Source: J054 sp051008735
GTDB taxonomy: Bacteria > Pseudomonadota > Gammaproteobacteria > Steroidobacterales > GCA-2729495
Direction: 5' to 3'
Length of the DNA stretch: 7,145 nucleotides
Assembly (NCBI GenBank): GCA_051008735.1
Contig: JBPCXH010000076.1
Coordinates: forward strand, 1-7,145
The notes under the pieces were generated by a model. The model made no database searches, had not been told where the DNA came from, and was given only the letters and a program-made list of their open reading frames with translations. This document shows, piece by piece, positions 6,819 through 7,145 of the stretch; within the stretch, counting starts at the first letter, position 1, and every line of letters starts with the position of its first letter. The position numbers and the translations under genes are program-made.

Positions 6819-6832
6819 GGCCTGCCAGGCCC
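6818..6832 (+). repeat. Perfect hairpin at the yggT stop codon
   Basis: GGGCCT (6818-6823) and AGGCCC (6827-6832) form a perfect six-base GC-rich stem with a three-base loop beginning on the last base of the yggT stop codon. No T-run follows (TGCTGCAATCC), so it does not meet the form of an intrinsic terminator. It could protect the 3' end of the operon transcript or be part of a factor-dependent stop. Confidence 0.4.
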
Positions 6833-6869
6833 TGCTGCAATCCGGATGGAAGCATCAGGAATCTGTTTT

Positions 6870-6917
6870 CCGGCGGCAAGAGCCAGACCGCTGCTTACGG
6901 TCTTGTCAGCCCGCCGG
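6870..6917. repeat. Nested inverted repeat in the yggT-lipoprotein intergenic region
   Basis: CCGGCGG (6870-6876) pairs perfectly with CCGCCGG (6911-6917). Inside it, AGACCG (6885-6890) pairs with CGGTCT (6898-6903) around a seven-base loop. Together they give a two-part stem-loop of 48 bases in a non-coding stretch. Neither flank has a T-run in the right place, so a plain intrinsic terminator is unlikely on either strand. It sits upstream of the predicted lipoprotein promoter. Confidence 0.4.
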
Positions 6918-6938
6918 AGCGCCAACCAAGCCCCCCTC

Positions 6939-6968
6939 GGGACAGGGAATCAACCGGTGGTTTATAGT
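6939..6968 (+). promoter_or_regulatory. Predicted sigma70 promoter of the lipoprotein gene
   Basis: GGGACA at 6939-6944 (four of six to the -35 consensus) is followed after 18 bases by TATAGT at 6963-6968 (five of six to the -10 consensus). Transcription would begin near 6975, leaving a leader of about 27 bases before the ATG at 7002. This suggests the lipoprotein gene is a separate unit from yggS-proC-yggT. Confidence 0.45.
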
Positions 6969-7001
6969 TTGCCCATGCAAGGGTTCACCGGAGAGCCGAA
7001 A

Positions 7002-7145
7002 ATGAATACAACTATAAAATCGCTGGGTCTGGCAGTGGTATGGCTTGGTCTGGCTGCCTGTGGTGGCGGTGGCGGAGACATCGAAACCGTCGACAGGGTT
7101 CCGCCGGCACGAATTCTGACCGACGCCTCCTCCAAGGACTTTGGC
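7002..7145 (+). CDS. Putative outer-membrane lipoprotein, N-terminal part (3' end outside window)
   Basis: The first 48 residues of a secreted lipoprotein are present; the frame is open to the window end. There is a short positive n-region (K6), a hydrophobic core (8-18) and a lipobox LAAC at 17-20, so signal peptidase II cleavage and lipid attachment at C20 are expected. Residues after the cysteine are GGGGGD. Glycine at +2 does not match the inner-membrane retention signal, so sorting to the outer membrane is likely. The ATG at 7002 is preferred because GGAG (6990-6993) is eight bases upstream and the signal peptide starts correctly; an in-frame ATG at 6975 would add nine residues and lies at the predicted transcription start. 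The function is not recognisable from this fragment. The final SSKDFG and the gene order would fit the DUF4426 family, which in Pseudomonas lies a few genes past yggT, but this is a guess. Confidence 0.75.
   Translation, partial: MNTTIKSLGLAVVWLGLAACGGGGGDIETVDRVPPARILTDASSKDFG

Noticed and set aside
6885..6906. Intrinsic terminator for the yggS-proC-yggT operon
   Set aside because: The six-base stem is followed by only scattered T residues (TTGTC), which is too weak to call a terminator.
6975..7001. Upstream in-frame ATG for the lipoprotein
   Set aside because: It would add nine residues before the signal peptide, lies at or next to the predicted transcription start, and has no Shine-Dalgarno sequence; ATG 7002 has GGAG eight bases upstream.
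1..7145. CRISPR arrays, tRNA/rRNA genes, insertion sequences or a novel defence system
   Set aside because: No regularly spaced repeats, cloverleaf-like sequences, transposase motifs or terminal repeats were seen; all coding space belongs to recognised housekeeping or pilus families apart from the short lipoprotein fragment.

Overview
The window looks like a chromosomal segment of a gammaproteobacterium with moderately high GC. The evidence is gene content and order: pyrB, a retraction-ATPase cluster (pilT/pilU) on the opposite strand, then yggS-proC-yggT. This closely matches the pyrB...pilU-pilT / yggS-proC-yggT neighbourhood known from Pseudomonas and relatives. All genes are ordinary in codon use and carry recognisable family motifs. 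There is no tRNA, rRNA, CRISPR array, insertion sequence or phage gene.

Layout, left to right. (1) 1-1280, plus strand: the 3' end of pyrB (aspartate carbamoyltransferase) is translationally coupled by a 4-base overlap to a PyrK-like FAD/[2Fe-2S] electron-transfer subunit of dihydroorotate dehydrogenase, which starts at TTG. Both belong to de novo pyrimidine synthesis. (2) 1282-4598, minus strand: three consecutive PilT-family hexameric ATPases in the order pilT, pilU and a second, diverged PilU-like gene, probably one operon. They would power twitching-pilus retraction. (3) 4599-4701: a 103-base divergent intergenic region carrying the pilT and yggS start signals. (4) 4702-6818, plus strand: yggS (PLP homeostasis), proC (proline synthesis) and yggT (small membrane protein), tightly packed as an operon. 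(5) 6819-7001: an intergenic stretch with inverted repeats and a plausible sigma70 promoter, followed by the start of a lipoprotein gene that runs off the window.

No new system is evident. The points most worth a second look are the PyrK-type subunit directly behind pyrB with no catalytic PyrD in view, the third retraction ATPase with substitutions next to its catalytic motifs, and two blocks of near-identical DNA shared by pilU and its paralog. Functional calls come from motif recognition by eye; no alignment or database search was run.
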